Notes under the pieces: generated by a model | Database searches by the model: none | What the model was told of the DNA's origin: nothing | What the model saw: only the letters and a program-made list of their open reading frames with translations | Part shown: piece by piece, positions 63,577 through 64,000 of the stretch | Position numbering within the stretch: the stretch's first letter is position 1 | Layout: the number at the start of each line of letters is the position of its first letter | Position numbers and translations under genes: made by a program | Assembly (NCBI GenBank): GCA_902786355.1 | Contig: CADABZ010000004.1 | Location: forward strand, 1 to 64,000 | Direction: 5' to 3' | Length of the DNA stretch: 64,000 nt | DNA from: an uncultured Eubacteriales bacterium | GTDB taxonomy: Bacteria; Bacillota; Clostridia; Peptostreptococcales; Anaerovoracaceae

Positions 63577-64000
63577 ATGAATAAAAATATGAGCAATAAA
63601 ATAGATGAAGAAAAACTGAAAAGCGCTAAGGAGAAGCTTGCATGTCATATCGAGCCTCCTAAGAAGTCAGCGCCGGATGCTTCACAGAACGGATCTGTAA
63701 GGCTGACTGAAATGACAACGGCAGGCGGATGAGGCGCCAAAATAGGACCGGGAGTCCTGTCAAATATTCTCTCCGGGCTGCCTAAGATAAGCGATCCGAG
63801 GATCCTGGTAGGCTTTGAGAGCAGCGATGATGCATGTGTGTATAAGGTGTCGGACGATGTAGCCCTCATCAATACAGTGGACTTCTTCCCGCCTATAGTT
63901 GATGATCCGTATATGTTCGGGCAGATAGCGGCGGCCAATTCGCTCAGCGATGTGTATGCAATGGGCGGCGAGCCGAAGCTGGCGATGAACCTGCTGACTT
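63577..64000 (+). CDS. selD: Selenophosphate synthetase with in-frame UGA (selenocysteine), partial at the right edge
   Basis: The frame runs from ATG 63577 (or ATG 63589) through a TGA at 63730-63732 to the window end. Residues around the UGA read [16 protein letters not shown], the SelD active site in which the residue is Cys or Sec, followed by an Asp/Lys-containing GAKI. Downstream, [12 protein letters not shown] and [33 protein letters not shown] match SelD ATP and Mg sites ([15 protein letters not shown]). The enzyme makes selenophosphate from selenide and ATP for Sec-tRNA. A candidate SECIS hairpin lies just after the UGA. No clear ribosome site is seen at either ATG. Confidence 0.93.
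63730..63760 (+). promoter_or_regulatory. Selenocysteine codon and candidate bacterial SECIS hairpin
   Basis: TGA at 63730-63732. Beginning about 11 bases after it, ATAGGAC (63742-63748) pairs with GTCCTGT (63754-63760), one T-G pair, around the loop CGGGA. Distance and size fit bacterial SECIS elements, which recruit SelB. The pairing is seen; function is inferred. Confidence 0.7.

Noticed and set aside
1-64000. CRISPR arrays, rRNA genes, intact insertion sequences, replication origins
   Set aside because: Looked for on both strands; no regular spaced repeats, transposase motifs, rRNA-like stretches or DnaA-box clusters were seen.

Overview
The window reads as a chromosomal segment of an anaerobic, mid-GC Firmicute of the Clostridia type. 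Support: strong AGGAGG-like ribosome sites, several TTG starts, lipobox lipoproteins, butyrate kinase and PduL, clostridial protein families (DUF3793, DUF6110, PF14196-like) and a selenophosphate synthetase with an in-frame UGA. The family or genus cannot be fixed by eye. No rRNA, complete tRNA, CRISPR array or intact transposase was seen.

Left edge (1-2.5 kb): a sigma-like HTH protein and a zinc-ribbon protein of mobile-element type, then about 0.9 kb of decayed sequence.

2.5-25.2 kb is the most interesting part. Five copies of one 16-bp inverted repeat (GTTAG-N6-CTAAC, one with a last-base change) control about five transcription units. At four of them the repeat lies between a TTGACA -35 and a TAACAT/TAATAT -10. 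The units encode: a membrane protein with two ATC-hydrolase-like proteins; a DUF6110 protein with a P1B-type metal ATPase; DUF3793 with flavodoxin (divergent); a long operon of alpha/beta hydrolase, LCM-type methyltransferase, two half-size ABC exporter-fold transporters resembling siderophore importers, an MBL/ketopantoate-reductase fusion, a GNAT/BAAT-hydrolase fusion and a hydrolase/hydrolase/methyltransferase fusion; and a unit of tandem and single methyltransferases, a membrane protein and another hydrolase. The operator form, flavodoxin and metal ATPase suggest a DtxR-like, iron- or manganese-responsive regulon. My best inference is an undescribed system for taking up, modifying or dismantling a metal-binding small molecule.

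25.2-33.1 kb: a complete maltodextrin module (binding lipoprotein, two permeases, LacI regulator, MalK-type ATPase, MalQ) lies between two 130-bp direct repeats. Each repeat ends in the 3' end of a tRNA-Ser gene and a terminator, which looks like scars of tRNA-targeted integration. A broken fic gene and an orphan HipA-N-like gene follow.

34-64 kb looks like ordinary chromosome: gamma-carbonic anhydrase, cardiolipin synthase, HD proteins, a LysR-controlled hydrolase/flavoprotein/cyclophilin-like lipoprotein unit, a VWA/MoxR pair, two nucleobase permeases, PduL, a GH94 phosphorylase, a HAD-SGNH fusion, nitroreductase, YitT, TetR, a YtrA-like regulator with its ABC transporter, NhaC, DUF1015, an aminotransferase, butyrate kinase, and at the right edge selD with selenocysteine and a candidate SECIS hairpin.
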